Notes: generated from the letters alone by a model not told the origin. DNA of 64,000 nt from Niastella koreensis GR20-10 (GCF_000246855.1 NC_016609.1:4712001-4776000); one strand, 5' to 3'; shown: positions 44,964 to 54,048, counted from the stretch's first letter. A program made the numbers and translations.

Positions 44964-47900
44964 TTAGAAACCAACATTGATTCCACAGGTGATCGTTTTA
45001 TACTTGTTCATGGTGTTGCTGTCGAACCCGGAATAGCTTACTTCCGGATCAAATGGCAAACGTTTGTCGAACAGGATGGTGGCCAGGTTGGTACCCCGCA
45101 CATACACGTTCAGTTTGTTGATGCCATATTTTTTGAACAGCGCAACTTTCTTCATGTTAATGAAGTCGTAACCCAGTGATACATTACGCAGCCTGATATA
45201 ATCTCCTTTATAAAGCCGGTAAGTACTGGTGGTATTATCCTGGGTGAGCGAATATTTGGGAACATCTGTAACCTGGCCGGGAGTGGTCCAGCGATGCTCA
45301 TAAATATACAGGTATTTGTTGATGGTATAGTTAACGCCGGATGTAAAGTTCAGGTCCGACGCGCCATAGATGTAGTTACCCATGCTGTAGTTTACATCTA
45401 CCGACAGGGTGATGCCTTTGTAATTAAAGGTATTGCTGAAACCACCAATATATTTGGGATTGGCCTGTTTATTAAGCACTACATAGCCGGCCTGCGCCCC
45501 TTTATTGGTAGTTTTTGAATGGGTTGAATCGGTGTAATACAGGGCATCGCCATTGTCGGGATCAACACCTGCATACTCCTTCATGTAGTAGTTATAATAA
45601 TTGTAACCTTCTTTCAGGTAAAACTGACCGTTGAGCGGATTGGTGCCGGCATACAGGGAAGTAACCTTGTTTTTGTTGAAGGCGATATTGAAGTTGGTGG
45701 TCCAGGTAAAGTTCTTTGTTTGAACGATGTTGCCATTCAACGTGAACTCCCAGCCTCTGTTAACCATGGCGCCTACGTTCTTCAGGGTAGAAGAAAATCC
45801 GGAAGTATACGAGGTATTCACATTCTGAATAAGGCCATCGATATTGTTGTAATAATAATCAACTATTAAATTGAAACGATTGTGTGCAAACCCGAAATCG
45901 AGACCGGCATCAAACTTCTTTGAACGCTCCCATTTCAGATCGGTATTACCGGGCGTGGTGTATTGCTGGCCAGTGATGCCATTGTATGCATAACCGGTTG
46001 CGCCGCTATACGATACCAGGGGCATCCATGCATAATCGCTCAGGTTGGCATTACCGGTGATACCGTAGGAAGAGCGAAGTTTAAGCGAAGACAGTACATG
46101 TTGTTTTGCAAAGAATTCCTCCTGGTCAATGTTCCAGGCGCCGCCTGCAGAATAGAAATCGGCATAGCGGTTGTTGATCGCAAAACGGGATGAGCCGTCT
46201 CTTCTTAAAGAACCCGTCAACACAAACCGGTTGTTATAATTGGCAGAAAGAATACCATAGCCCGAAACAAAGGAATAGCCCGAATTCTGGCCATACGTTC
46301 CTACAGGCGTAGCTGCATTGCTCAACGCTGTTAAACCCGATGCGGCTGAAGGCATTCCGTAGCCATCGGCTGCCAGCAGGTAAAACTTCGATTGTTGCGC
46401 TTCATAACCCGCGGTAGCCGAGATGTTTAAATTATCAACCCCGGGCACATTGAAATTATAATCAAACTGGTTACGCGCCAGCCAGTTAAAATAACGCTCA
46501 AAGTAGTTTTTGCTGCGGCCGTTAACACCCTTTCCATCACCCATAATGGCATTCAGGAAAGTGGTTTCTTCCATGGTATTATAGTCTACGCTGAAATAAC
46601 TGGTGTAATACAGTTTATCAAAGATGTTCCATCTTATTTTGGCATTGCCCAGGATGCGGGTTTGCTCCATGTTCTTTTTATCGTACTTCGCAATCACCAG
46701 TGGGTTGTATACTCCGGGGAAGTTGGTATTTCCGGTTGTGGAAGTATTCAGGGTGCCATCATCGTTATAAGCCAGTTGAAAAGGCCGTAAATAGCGCGCG
46801 GCATAGGTGGGGTTACCAAAAAATGCATCTGCATAAGGCGCATTCTGGCTTACCTGCGATACGTTCATGCCCGAAGTAAAGGTGATGCGGTCGTTGATCT
46901 TATGATCTACGTTCAGCAAAATGGTCTTTTTGTTAAAGTCGGCGCCAACTGTGGTGGCATCCTGTTTAAAAAGACCGGCCGATGCGTATAATTTTGTTTT
47001 ATCGGTGCCGCCGCTCATGCTTACATTGTATTGTTCCTGTTTTCCGGTGCGGGTAACCAGGTCGTACCAGTTGTTGCTTTTACCACTGTTCAACCCATAG
47101 CTGTTGGCGGCCGTTTCAATTTGTGCGGAGGTTTGTCCGGCATTGGCCAGCACTTCCCGGAACATTTCTGCATACTGGTCGGCATTCAATGGGCGGCCTC
47201 CTTTTGGCAGGTCCATTGCTTTTGAGTTACCCGCTTCCACATCTACATTCACCTTCGTTTTACCATACTTGCCGGCTTTAGTGGTAATAACAATAACGCC
47301 ATTGCTGCCTCTCGATCCATACAGCGATGTAGCCGCCGCATCTTTTAAAACCGTTACATTCTCGATATCATTCTGGTTGATCCCCGACAAGGCATCCATT
47401 GTTTTGATGTTGTTTGCCAGGTTACCGGTATTCATGATCATGCCATCTACCACAATCAACGGGTTGGAAGAAAGGGCCATGGAACCAAGTCCCCTGATAC
47501 GGATACTTTGCTCGGCGCCCGGTTGTCCGCTGAAACCAACAACGGTAACGCCGGCTACTTTTCCCTGCAGGCTTTGCTGAAAGGAAGAAAATGGTTTGTT
47601 CTCCATCACCTTACCATCTACTTTACCCGTGGCGCTAACACTCCCCACTTTGGTACTGGTGCGGTAACCATCAACCACAACTTCCTCCAATTCTTTGGGC
47701 GCCGCCTCCAGGGTAATATCCAGGCTGGAAGAAGACACGGCCACTTCCTGCATTTTAAAACCAACATGACTAAAGCTGATCTTACTACCCGCGGTAACAT
47801 TGGAGAGTTGAAAGGAACCATTATTATCGGTAAGCACAGATTTGCTCTTACCTGCAATTTTTACGGTTACATCACTTAACGGATTGCCGGTAGCATCCTT

Positions 47901-48104
47901 GACCTGTCCCTTCAAAACAAAACCCGGTTCACTGGCCTTGTTTGTTTCCTGAGCCTGCATAGTGGGGATCACGCTAAAGGACAAACAAATAATAAAACAC
48001 AGTTTTGGGATAAATCGCTTGCACACGTTGTACAGACTGGCGCGGGTAAAGCAGTTACCTCCAGCTCTGTTCCCTGTGATTGCGGCATCACATTGAAAAG
48101 CCAT
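44964..48104 (-). CDS. susC-like: SusC-family TonB-dependent outer-membrane transporter, intact
   Basis: 1,046 aa. An unusually long N-terminal stretch (about 50 residues, MAFQCDAAITGNRAGGNCF first) precedes and includes the signal (KLCFIICLSFSVIPTMQAQ). It is followed by a CarboxypepD_reg-like domain (LKGQVKDATGNPLSDVTVKI), TonB box/plug (ELEEVVVDGYRTSTKVGSVSATGKV, IRIRGLGSM, IENVTVLKDAAATSLYGSRG) and a barrel ending TITCGINVGF. No earlier in-frame ATG better fits the signal. It imports oligosaccharides with its SusD. A divergent start with SMP-30, with the GntR-type palindrome between, suggests joint regulation. Confidence 0.95.
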   Translation of the reverse strand: MAFQCDAAITGNRAGGNCFTRASLYNVCKRFIPKLCFIICLSFSVIPTMQAQETNKASEPGFVLKGQVKDATGNPLSDVTVKIAGKSKSVLTDNNGSFQLSNVTAGSKISFSHVGFKMQEVAVSSSSLDITLEAAPKELEEVVVDGYRTSTKVGSVSATGKVDGKVMENKPFSSFQQSLQGKVAGVTVVGFSGQPGAEQSIRIRGLGSMALSSNPLIVVDGMIMNTGNLANNIKTMDALSGINQNDIENVTVLKDAAATSLYGSRGSNGVIVITTKAGKYGKTKVNVDVEAGNSKAMDLPKGGRPLNADQYAEMFREVLANAGQTSAQIETAANSYGLNSGKSNNWYDLVTRTGKQEQYNVSMSGGTDKTKLYASAGLFKQDATTVGADFNKKTILLNVDHKINDRITFTSGMNVSQVSQNAPYADAFFGNPTYAARYLRPFQLAYNDDGTLNTSTTGNTNFPGVYNPLVIAKYDKKNMEQTRILGNAKIRWNIFDKLYYTSYFSVDYNTMEETTFLNAIMGDGKGVNGRSKNYFERYFNWLARNQFDYNFNVPGVDNLNISATAGYEAQQSKFYLLAADGYGMPSAASGLTALSNAATPVGTYGQNSGYSFVSGYGILSANYNNRFVLTGSLRRDGSSRFAINNRYADFYSAGGAWNIDQEEFFAKQHVLSSLKLRSSYGITGNANLSDYAWMPLVSYSGATGYAYNGITGQQYTTPGNTDLKWERSKKFDAGLDFGFAHNRFNLIVDYYYNNIDGLIQNVNTSYTSGFSSTLKNVGAMVNRGWEFTLNGNIVQTKNFTWTTNFNIAFNKNKVTSLYAGTNPLNGQFYLKEGYNYYNYYMKEYAGVDPDNGDALYYTDSTHSKTTNKGAQAGYVVLNKQANPKYIGGFSNTFNYKGITLSVDVNYSMGNYIYGASDLNFTSGVNYTINKYLYIYEHRWTTPGQVTDVPKYSLTQDNTTSTYRLYKGDYIRLRNVSLGYDFINMKKVALFKKYGINKLNVYVRGTNLATILFDKRLPFDPEVSYSGFDSNTMNKYKTITCGINVGF

Positions 48105-48199
48105 AAGCAGTTGTTTAAGAAATGAACAGATAATTAGTTTTACTCAATGTTCGGATAGAGGTGGTATGGTTTCAAGCTTGTACGTCCAAATTACATATA

Positions 48200-48215
48200 T
48201 TTTTGTATACAAAAA
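48200..48215. promoter_or_regulatory. GntR-type operator palindrome between susC and SMP-30
   Basis: A perfect 16-bp palindrome with core TTGTATACAA (48203-48212) lies in the 148-nt divergent intergenic region. A degenerate second copy, AATTGTATAATT, follows at 48225-48236. TAAATTTG at 48238-48245 matches the Bacteroidota -7 consensus TAnnTTTG for a rightward promoter to SMP-30. The same core occurs at 57408-57417 upstream of the Nramp operon. The core resembles the UxuR/ExuR operators of GntR/FCD regulators. A direct match to the local GntR protein is inferred. Confidence 0.6.
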
Positions 48216-48252
48216 ATTATATTTAATTGTATAATTTTAAATTTGTCCTTTA

Positions 48253-49080
48253 ATGAAGTGTATGCAAACACCTATAATAATGTCTGACCTCCGTTTTCCG
48301 GAAGGGCCTGCTTTTGACCGTAATAAAAACTGCTGGTGTGTGGAACAACTGGGGGAATCGCTGGTTTGCATTTCGGACCATTCGGCCAAACGCATCCAGG
48401 TGGGTGGATGCCCCAATGGCATTGCTATTGACGGGGATGGGCTGGTTTGGTTTTGCGATTCGGGACAGAACAGCATCAGAACCTGTAACCCAGAAACCGG
48501 GGTAACGGAAACCATCCTCAAAACCCTGGACGGCGAACCCCTGAATATGCCCAACGACCTGGCGTTTGACCACCGCGGACAACTGGTGTTTACCTGCCCG
48601 GGTCCCCGGCTTGATTCAAATGAAGGCTATATTTGTGTATACAATTTTGAACACAAATTGCATAAGATTGCAGATGGACTATATTATCCAAACGGGCTGG
48701 CTTTTACCCAAAACGGCCGGCAATTGCTGGTAGCCGAAACCGGCAGGCAACAGATCTGGACCGGCGACTGGGATGCGGAATCGGCCAGCTGGACAAACCG
48801 CCGGGTCTTCGCCCAAACCGGGGGCGCCATTGGGCCAGACGGGATGGCGCTTGACGAAGACGGTTTTTTATATGTTGCCATTTACGGAAGTGGCTGCATC
48901 AGGGTCTTTGACCCGGCAGGCAACTTCGTGAACGATCTTATTACGCCGGGCATAAACCCCACTAATTGCGCATTCGATCCTTTTCAACGGTGGTGGCTGG
49001 TTGTTACCGAAGCGGAAACGGGAACGGTGGTGAGTATTCCGGTTTTAAAAAAAGGGATTATGAGGAATACAGAATATTGA
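48253..49080 (+). CDS. SMP-30/gluconolactonase-family lactonase
   Basis: A 275-aa cytoplasmic six-bladed propeller: FPEGPAFDRNKNCWCVEQ with the metal-binding Glu, GGCPNGIAIDGDGLVWFCDSG, LNMPNDLAFDHRGQLVFTCPG (Asn ligand) and GPDGMALDEDGFLYVAIYGSGC (Asp ligand). These are the four metal-site blocks of SMP-30 lactonases, which open aldonolactones. Three ATGs are possible (48253, 48262, 48280); MSDLRFPEG at 48280 fits family starts best, while 48253 is the longest. Divergent from susC across a predicted GntR site, so it is likely the lactonase step of the same sugar-acid pathway. The last residues (RNTEY) run into a heptamer repeat. Confidence 0.9.
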   Translation: MKCMQTPIIMSDLRFPEGPAFDRNKNCWCVEQLGESLVCISDHSAKRIQVGGCPNGIAIDGDGLVWFCDSGQNSIRTCNPETGVTETILKTLDGEPLNMPNDLAFDHRGQLVFTCPGPRLDSNEGYICVYNFEHKLHKIADGLYYPNGLAFTQNGRQLLVAETGRQQIWTGDWDAESASWTNRRVFAQTGGAIGPDGMALDEDGFLYVAIYGSGCIRVFDPAGNFVNDLITPGINPTNCAFDPFQRWWLVVTEAETGTVVSIPVLKKGIMRNTEY

Positions 49081-49135
49081 ATATTGAATGTCCAATTTTG
49101 AATGTTGAAGTGAAAGGCAGGGAAATGCGGAATGT
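49065..49135. repeat. Heptamer-periodic tract after SMP-30
   Basis: From 49065 the sequence runs in 7-nt steps: GAATACA, GAATATT, GAATATT, GAATGTC, CAATTTT, GAATGTT, GAAGTGA, AAGGCAG. The tract starts inside the SMP-30 coding region, supplying its last codons and stop (TGA at 49078-49080), and fades into AT-rich DNA. Confidence 0.6.
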
Positions 49136-49205
49136 GATAATTTGCTAATGTGATAATTCGATAATGAAATATACGTATGATGTTTGAATGGTTTTAAATA
49201 CAAAA

Positions 49206-49240
49206 TCCCCAGATCATAAGTAACCTGGGGACTTTTATTG
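49206..49240. terminator. Terminator hairpin between SMP-30 and the DUF1080 gene
   Basis: Stem TCCCCAG (49206-49212) with CTGGGGA (49225-49231), 12-nt loop, followed by CTTTTATTG on the plus strand; on the minus strand the stem is followed by TTTTG. The plus-strand SMP-30 gene and the minus-strand DUF1080 gene converge here, so it can act in both directions. Confidence 0.7.
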
Positions 49241-49261
49241 TATCAATACTTTACTTTGTCT

Positions 49262-49320
49262 TCAAATCCCTGCCTTCTGCCCTCTGCCTACTGCCTTTGT
49301 CTGCCGTCTGCCGTTTGCCT
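49262..49320. repeat. CTGCC heptamer tract
   Basis: A pyrimidine-rich stretch made largely of 7-nt units with core CTGCC (CTGCCTT, CTGCCCT, CTGCCTA, CTGCCTT, then GTCTGCC, GTCTGCC). It lies immediately downstream of the terminator and up to 9 nt before the DUF1080 stop. The reverse complement AAGGCAG also occurs at 49114-49120. Confidence 0.6.
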
Positions 49321-49328
49321 ATTCCTTT

Positions 49329-50297
49329 CTATTCCGCCGGTGTCAACACAATATTCCTATACGCAACCGGTCCATGATCGCCTTGCAGATAAATCGGTCC
49401 GGGTTCGCCTTCTTTACTATCCAATGCACCACCGGTTATACCCGGGATTTCCTGGTTGGCAATAATGGTTTTGCCATTGGCCACGACTGTAACCATTCTG
49501 CCAACAAGGGTGATGTCGAAGCTTTGCCATACATCAGGTCCTTTGGCCGCCATTTCACTGGGAACCAGGAAACCATAAATACCGCCAAAAAGGTGACTGT
49601 TCGGATGGTCTGCCGGGTCATTGTCTATCACCTGCGTTTCATACCTTCCTCTCAGATACACGCCGCTATTGCTTTTTGGTTTAAGCTTGAATTCAATATG
49701 CAACTTAAAATCGCGGAACTTTTCTTTGGTAATGATATTGGAACCTGATTCCGGACTAATCAATTCACCGTTTTGCACGATCCATTGATTTTTCTTCCCG
49801 TCTACATCCCAACCGGTCAGGTCTTTACCATTGAACAATTGAATGGGCTTTTTCCATTTCACTGTTTTGGGAGCTGTAAGTAAAGGCGCTTTTACCCCGG
49901 TAAAGGGATAATCCTTACCGTTACTGGCATGAATAACACCTTTAATCCCGTCGGCAGTTGGTTCGCCTTCCAGCACCATGTCTTTTTCTTCCCGTTCCCA
50001 TTGTGGAGGAATGGAGAAGGAGAACTTGTTTTGATCGAGCAGGATCTTTGAAACCGGTCTGGCGCTTCCGCCTGCGCCAACAAAGCGCCCGACCAGGGTT
50101 TTAAAACCACTTATTTCTATTTCCAGCCAGGAAGCTCTTTCTTTTCCCTCTTCTGTTACTGTCAGGTCCCATCTTCCTACCAGGTCGCCACCCGTAACTG
50201 TTTTTGCGTTGACGGCCGCTACCTGTGCATGTGTAAATTGCGGCGCCGTGGCCAACAAACCGAGACAAACAACCGCTATGCTTTTTTTTATGTTCAT
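49329..50297 (-). CDS. DUF1080 (3-keto-disaccharide hydrolase-like) exported protein
   Basis: A 322-aa protein. Signal peptide (VVCLGLLATAPQFTHAQ), a small beta domain (residues about 38-145), then a DUF1080 jelly-roll: PIQLFNGKDLTGWDVDGKKNQW, GSNIITKEKFRDFKLHIEFKLKPKSNSGVYLRGRYE, PDVWQSFDITLVG and GPIYLQGDHGPVAYRNIVL. Members of this family hydrolyse 3-keto-glycosides produced by Gfo/Idh/MocA oxidoreductases. Two such oxidoreductases are encoded directly upstream, supporting an oxidise-then-cleave role in the periplasm. Last gene of its operon. Confidence 0.87.
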   Translation of the reverse strand: MNIKKSIAVVCLGLLATAPQFTHAQVAAVNAKTVTGGDLVGRWDLTVTEEGKERASWLEIEISGFKTLVGRFVGAGGSARPVSKILLDQNKFSFSIPPQWEREEKDMVLEGEPTADGIKGVIHASNGKDYPFTGVKAPLLTAPKTVKWKKPIQLFNGKDLTGWDVDGKKNQWIVQNGELISPESGSNIITKEKFRDFKLHIEFKLKPKSNSGVYLRGRYETQVIDNDPADHPNSHLFGGIYGFLVPSEMAAKGPDVWQSFDITLVGRMVTVVANGKTIIANQEIPGITGGALDSKEGEPGPIYLQGDHGPVAYRNIVLTPAE

Positions 50298-50332
50298 GAA
50301 TTCAATGTTTCAGATTAACAATGCAATTACTC

Positions 50333-51700
50333 CTACCCTATTACTTTCATGCCAACGGGATCCCACCGGATTGGCTTGTGATTAAAGTAACTATCGTTAC
50401 AGATCAATGCCGGTGCGGCAGCGCGGTAACCGAATACGGCATCTTCCACCACGGTACCATTGTTACGGATGGCATTGAAAAAGTTATTGAAGTGATCGTA
50501 ATGCGCACCTTTGTATCCTTCTTCAGCCGTGAAAACAAAATTTTCGGGGGCCAGCATTTTCTTTCGGGTATCCTGTGCATTCCCTGCTTTTGCCATTTGC
50601 GCCAGCATAAAGGGATCGGTGCTCTCGAAACTTTTATTTCTTTTTAGTGTAACCTTATCCCACTCTACATCCATAGCGCCTTCGCTGCCAATCAACCGTA
50701 AATAGGTGGTGCCGCTGGTGCCATCTACAAAGTTACAACGGAGTGACAGGTTGAAAGCAGGTGAGTTAGCCCGTTCGTTATAATCGAAGCTACCCAACAA
50801 TACGTCGGGCACTTCGCGGCCATCGTTCCAGAACCGCAAACCACCGGTTGCATATACCTGGTTAGGACCTTCTGATTCGGTGATGAAGTGCAGGCTGGAG
50901 AACAGGTGCACAAACAGATCGCCGGCCATACCGGTACCGTAATCGCGGTAATTGCGCCAGCGGAAGAAGCGCATTTTATCAAAAGGGCGTTTAGTGGTAT
51001 TGCTTATATAGGTGTCCCAGTCAACTGTTTTTTCAGAAGCATCATCCGGGATAGGATATTGCCACACTTCAACCGGCGCCCGGCGGGCCCAAAAACCTTC
51101 TGCATAATTCAGTTTACCAATGGCGCCATCTTTCAACAACTGACGAGCTTTTTCATTGCCCAGTGACGACAGGCCCTGACTACCCACCTGGAATACCTTG
51201 CCATATTTCTTTTGAGCTGCAATCACCGCCGGGCCTTCATCAACGCTGTGCACCATTGGCTTTTCGCAATACACATGTTTGCCTGCAGCCATGGCATCTA
51301 TGGAGATTTGTTTGTGCCAGTGATCGGGCACGCCGATGATAACCGCATCTACATCTTTGCGGTCAAGAATATCTTTATAATGTTTTGTGGTAAACAGGTC
51401 CTTGCCCCATTTCTTTTTTGCATCTTCCAGGCGGCCATCGTACAGGTCGCAAATGGCTACTACCTTTACGCCAGGTACTTTCAGCGCGGTAGTAAGGTCT
51501 GATGAACCCATGCCGCCGGCGCCAATCAATGCTACGTTGATATTATCATTGGCAGAATAGCGCTTCCCCTCCTCTTTTTCTCTCCTGATATTTTCTATAT
51601 ACGCTGCAGAAGCATCTGTTAAGGCGCCACCGGCCAGTAACCCACCGGTAGCCAGGGTAAGGTTCCTTAAAAACCCGCGACGACTATTTTCCTTTTTCAT
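50333..51700 (-). CDS. Tat-exported Gfo/Idh/MocA-family oxidoreductase (455 aa)
   Basis: Twin-arginine signal NSRRGFLRNLTLATGGLLAGG, then INVALIGAGGMGSSDLTTAL (Rossmann GxGxxG), AICDLYDGR, and the catalytic EKP motif in HVYCEKPMVHSVDEGPAVI. The C-terminal domain has RFFRWRNYRDYGTGMAGDLFVHLFSSLHFI. Predicted periplasmic NAD(P)-dependent oxidation of a sugar or glycoside. It lies 35 nt before the DUF1080 gene. A 20-bp-stem hairpin sits in the 136 nt separating it from the upstream oxidoreductase gene. Confidence 0.9.
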   Translation of the reverse strand: MKKENSRRGFLRNLTLATGGLLAGGALTDASAAYIENIRREKEEGKRYSANDNINVALIGAGGMGSSDLTTALKVPGVKVVAICDLYDGRLEDAKKKWGKDLFTTKHYKDILDRKDVDAVIIGVPDHWHKQISIDAMAAGKHVYCEKPMVHSVDEGPAVIAAQKKYGKVFQVGSQGLSSLGNEKARQLLKDGAIGKLNYAEGFWARRAPVEVWQYPIPDDASEKTVDWDTYISNTTKRPFDKMRFFRWRNYRDYGTGMAGDLFVHLFSSLHFITESEGPNQVYATGGLRFWNDGREVPDVLLGSFDYNERANSPAFNLSLRCNFVDGTSGTTYLRLIGSEGAMDVEWDKVTLKRNKSFESTDPFMLAQMAKAGNAQDTRKKMLAPENFVFTAEEGYKGAHYDHFNNFFNAIRNNGTVVEDAVFGYRAAAPALICNDSYFNHKPIRWDPVGMKVIG

Positions 51701-51741
51701 CTGTTATTATTTTTTTTTGAGTTTTGGCCAGATGGAACTTA

Positions 51742-51793
51742 CCATAGCAAAATTTTCATTACCCTGTGTATAATAATGAAAATTTTGCTATGG
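51742..51793. repeat. Perfect 20-bp stem hairpin inside an operon
   Basis: Arm CCATAGCAAAATTTTCATTA (51742-51761) is exactly reverse-complementary to 51774-51793, with a 12-nt loop. Each arm contains the smaller palindrome AAAATTTT. No T-run follows on either strand, so it is not a standard terminator. It lies between two Gfo/Idh/MocA genes transcribed in the same direction and could process or attenuate the mRNA, or be a mobile palindrome. Confidence 0.8.
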
Positions 51794-51836
51794 ACGTTTC
51801 ATTGAGCAATTGTTTATTTATGAATATGGTTATTAA

Positions 51837-52838
51837 TCAAAAACGATGCAACTCCACTGGTTTACCCCGGTGTTGTTTACTTTTTTGGTAAGCGCTCATA
51901 AAGGCATAGATCTCTTTGGTCTCCTGCACCGGCACCGGTACATTGCCGGTTTCAAAATAGCGCACAATTTCATTTAGCAAACCTTCGTACCCTTCATAAT
52001 CACTCAGCACCATATTGCGCTTTTCGCCAAAAACCTCCCCACCAAATGCATAGATCCCTGAGCGTGTTCCCCTGAACGTTCCTGTACGGCCATCTTCCCA
52101 GATCCCCGTTGCCACATCCACATCGGTTGCATGACTGGCCTGTACCATTTTACAACCCGAGCCCATAACCGCAAACAACATCTCCACCCCATGAATACCG
52201 TACCAGTACAGATCTTCATGGGTGGGCTCCAGCGTACAGGGCGAGAAGGTAAAAGCACCTACAACCTTTCCAAATGCAGCATCTTCTTTAAGCTTTTTAA
52301 TGGCCGATGTATACCTGAGTGAACTGCTGGAAAAAAAAGAACTGCCATATTTAGCGGCAGCCTCGTAAACCTGTTCCACTTCTTTCAGGTTTGCACCCAG
52401 CGGCTTGTCGATAAACACACGTTTGCGTGATTGAAAAACAATGGCCGCCTGTTCCGGGTGCAGGTGACCATCATTGGTCTCCAGCAGCACACAATCCACC
52501 TGTTTCAACAATTCATCAATATCAGCACAAATGGCAACCCCGTACCCTTTCACTTTCTCAATATAACCCGGAATCCGGTTATAACTGCCGGCAATTTTTT
52601 TACTGCCATACGGATAGGCAGCTGTTACGCGGTAACCGTTATAGGGCGCCTCCGCTGTTGCAGTGTTTAACACTTTTGCAAACGCTTCGCTGTGCGAGGT
52701 ATCCAAACCGATGATCCCTATCTTTTTTCCAGGTGCAGAAATCCGCAAATGGCTATCCGGCCAGGCCTGTGCATGGCTGCCAATGAAAGCGGAGGAACCC
52801 AGCACCATCGCGTTCTTAAGAAAGGACCTTCGTTGCAT
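51837..52838 (-). CDS. Gfo/Idh/MocA-family oxidoreductase, Tat-like signal (333 aa)
   Basis: Short N-terminal QRRSFLKNAMVLGSSAFIG is a Tat signal. KKIGIIGLDTSHSEAFAKVLN is an atypical Rossmann start (GIIGLDTSH rather than GxGxxG). It is followed by VLLETNDGHLHPEQAAIVFQSRKRVFIDKPLGANLKEVEQVYEAA (DKP in place of EKP). This divergent subgroup is often seen in sugar-catabolism loci. Substrate unknown. It is 5 nt after the M20 hydrolase gene and precedes the hairpin region. Confidence 0.85.
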   Translation of the reverse strand: MQRRSFLKNAMVLGSSAFIGSHAQAWPDSHLRISAPGKKIGIIGLDTSHSEAFAKVLNTATAEAPYNGYRVTAAYPYGSKKIAGSYNRIPGYIEKVKGYGVAICADIDELLKQVDCVLLETNDGHLHPEQAAIVFQSRKRVFIDKPLGANLKEVEQVYEAAAKYGSSFFSSSSLRYTSAIKKLKEDAAFGKVVGAFTFSPCTLEPTHEDLYWYGIHGVEMLFAVMGSGCKMVQASHATDVDVATGIWEDGRTGTFRGTRSGIYAFGGEVFGEKRNMVLSDYEGYEGLLNEIVRYFETGNVPVPVQETKEIYAFMSAYQKSKQHRGKPVELHRF

Positions 52839-52843
52839 ATAAA

Positions 52844-54040
52844 TTAATTTCCCAGTTTCTTTAAAGCAATATACGTCATCAGGGCGCTGCTTATTCTAAA
52901 CAAAGGTTCTTCATCAACATCGAAGCGGGGGTTATGCAACGGAGCATCGATGCCTTTCTCCACATTTCCCGATCCTATGCGGTAATAACAACCGGGAACA
53001 TCCCGGGCAAACTCACCAAAATCTTCACCAGCCATCCAGTAATCAAGGGCTACTACATTTTCCTCACCCAGGAACTCGCGGCTCCATGCAATTACCTCGG
53101 CAGTGAGCGGTTCATCGTTCTCCACATTGGAAAATCCCTGAATATGTACTTCGCAGCTGGCGCCCATCGCTTCGGCAATACCCTGCGAGATCTGTTTTAT
53201 TTTTTCATGCGCCTGCTGCCGCCATGCTTTATCAAATGTTCTAAGGGTACCATACATGTGCACCACTTCGGGAATGATATTATTGGCGCCATCAGCAACA
53301 ATTTTGCCAAATGATAAAACCGTTGGTTCGGTTGGATTGGCTACCCGGCTCACAATCGTTTGCATAGACAAAAGAATTTGCGCGGCAACAATTACCGGAT
53401 CAACCAGCGCATGCGGTAAGGCGCCATGGCCGCCCCTGCCTTTGATGGTGATATTCACTTCATCATTGGCTGCGGCATATCTGCCAGCCTTCACCCCTAC
53501 CTTGCCGGCTTCCAGTTCAGGCATTACATGTTGTGCTAATACCACATCCACATCAGGCCCCTTCAGGGCGCCCGCTTCCACCATGGCCCTGGCGCCGCCC
53601 GGAAACTTTTCTTCGGCAGGCTGAAACAGGAATTTCACCGTTCCGCCAAACCGGGGCTGTAAAGCCAGTAAGATCCGTGCCACACCCAATAAAGCTGCCG
53701 TATGCACATCGTGCCCGCAGGCATGCATCACGCCGGTATTCCTTGACTTATAAGGTTTTTCATTTTGTTCCTGGATGGGCAATGCATCAAAATCGGCCCT
53801 TAACGCCACTACTTTTTCTCCGGGCAGTTTGCCTTTGAAGTGCGCCACCACACCCCTGTTGGGGAGCAGCGTACAGGCAAGACCCATTTTTTTGAGCTGG
53901 GTTTGAATATAAAGCGTGGTATTTTCCTCCTGGAAAGATAATTCCGGGTACTGGTGCAGGTGATGGCGGTCTTCCAGCATCACAGACATGAGTTCATCAC
54001 TGATAGCCAGTATTTCTTTTGGCGAAAGCGGCGGCATCAT
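52844..54040 (-). CDS. M20-family amidohydrolase (IAA-amino-acid/hippurate hydrolase-like)
   Basis: A 398-aa cytoplasmic metalloamidase: RHHLHQYPELSFQEENT at the N-terminus, HACGHDVHTAALLGVAR (metal His/Asp), FLFQPAEEKFPGGARAMVEAGAL (Glu pair), the dimerisation domain around GHGALPHALVDPV, and DYWMAGEDFGEFARDVPGCYYRIG near the end. The family cleaves N-acyl amino acids or N-acetyl groups. In this operon it may deacylate an N-acylated sugar acid or amino acid derived from the glycan. It is encoded 8 nt downstream of the aldolase gene. Confidence 0.9.
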   Translation of the reverse strand: MMPPLSPKEILAISDELMSVMLEDRHHLHQYPELSFQEENTTLYIQTQLKKMGLACTLLPNRGVVAHFKGKLPGEKVVALRADFDALPIQEQNEKPYKSRNTGVMHACGHDVHTAALLGVARILLALQPRFGGTVKFLFQPAEEKFPGGARAMVEAGALKGPDVDVVLAQHVMPELEAGKVGVKAGRYAAANDEVNITIKGRGGHGALPHALVDPVIVAAQILLSMQTIVSRVANPTEPTVLSFGKIVADGANNIIPEVVHMYGTLRTFDKAWRQQAHEKIKQISQGIAEAMGASCEVHIQGFSNVENDEPLTAEVIAWSREFLGEENVVALDYWMAGEDFGEFARDVPGCYYRIGSGNVEKGIDAPLHNPRFDVDEEPLFRISSALMTYIALKKLGN

Positions 54041-54048
54041 GATTCAAT

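Noticed and set aside
48633-48644. GTGTATACAA within SMP-30 as an operator
   Set aside because: Coding and imperfect at the left arm; could be incidental, so not called.
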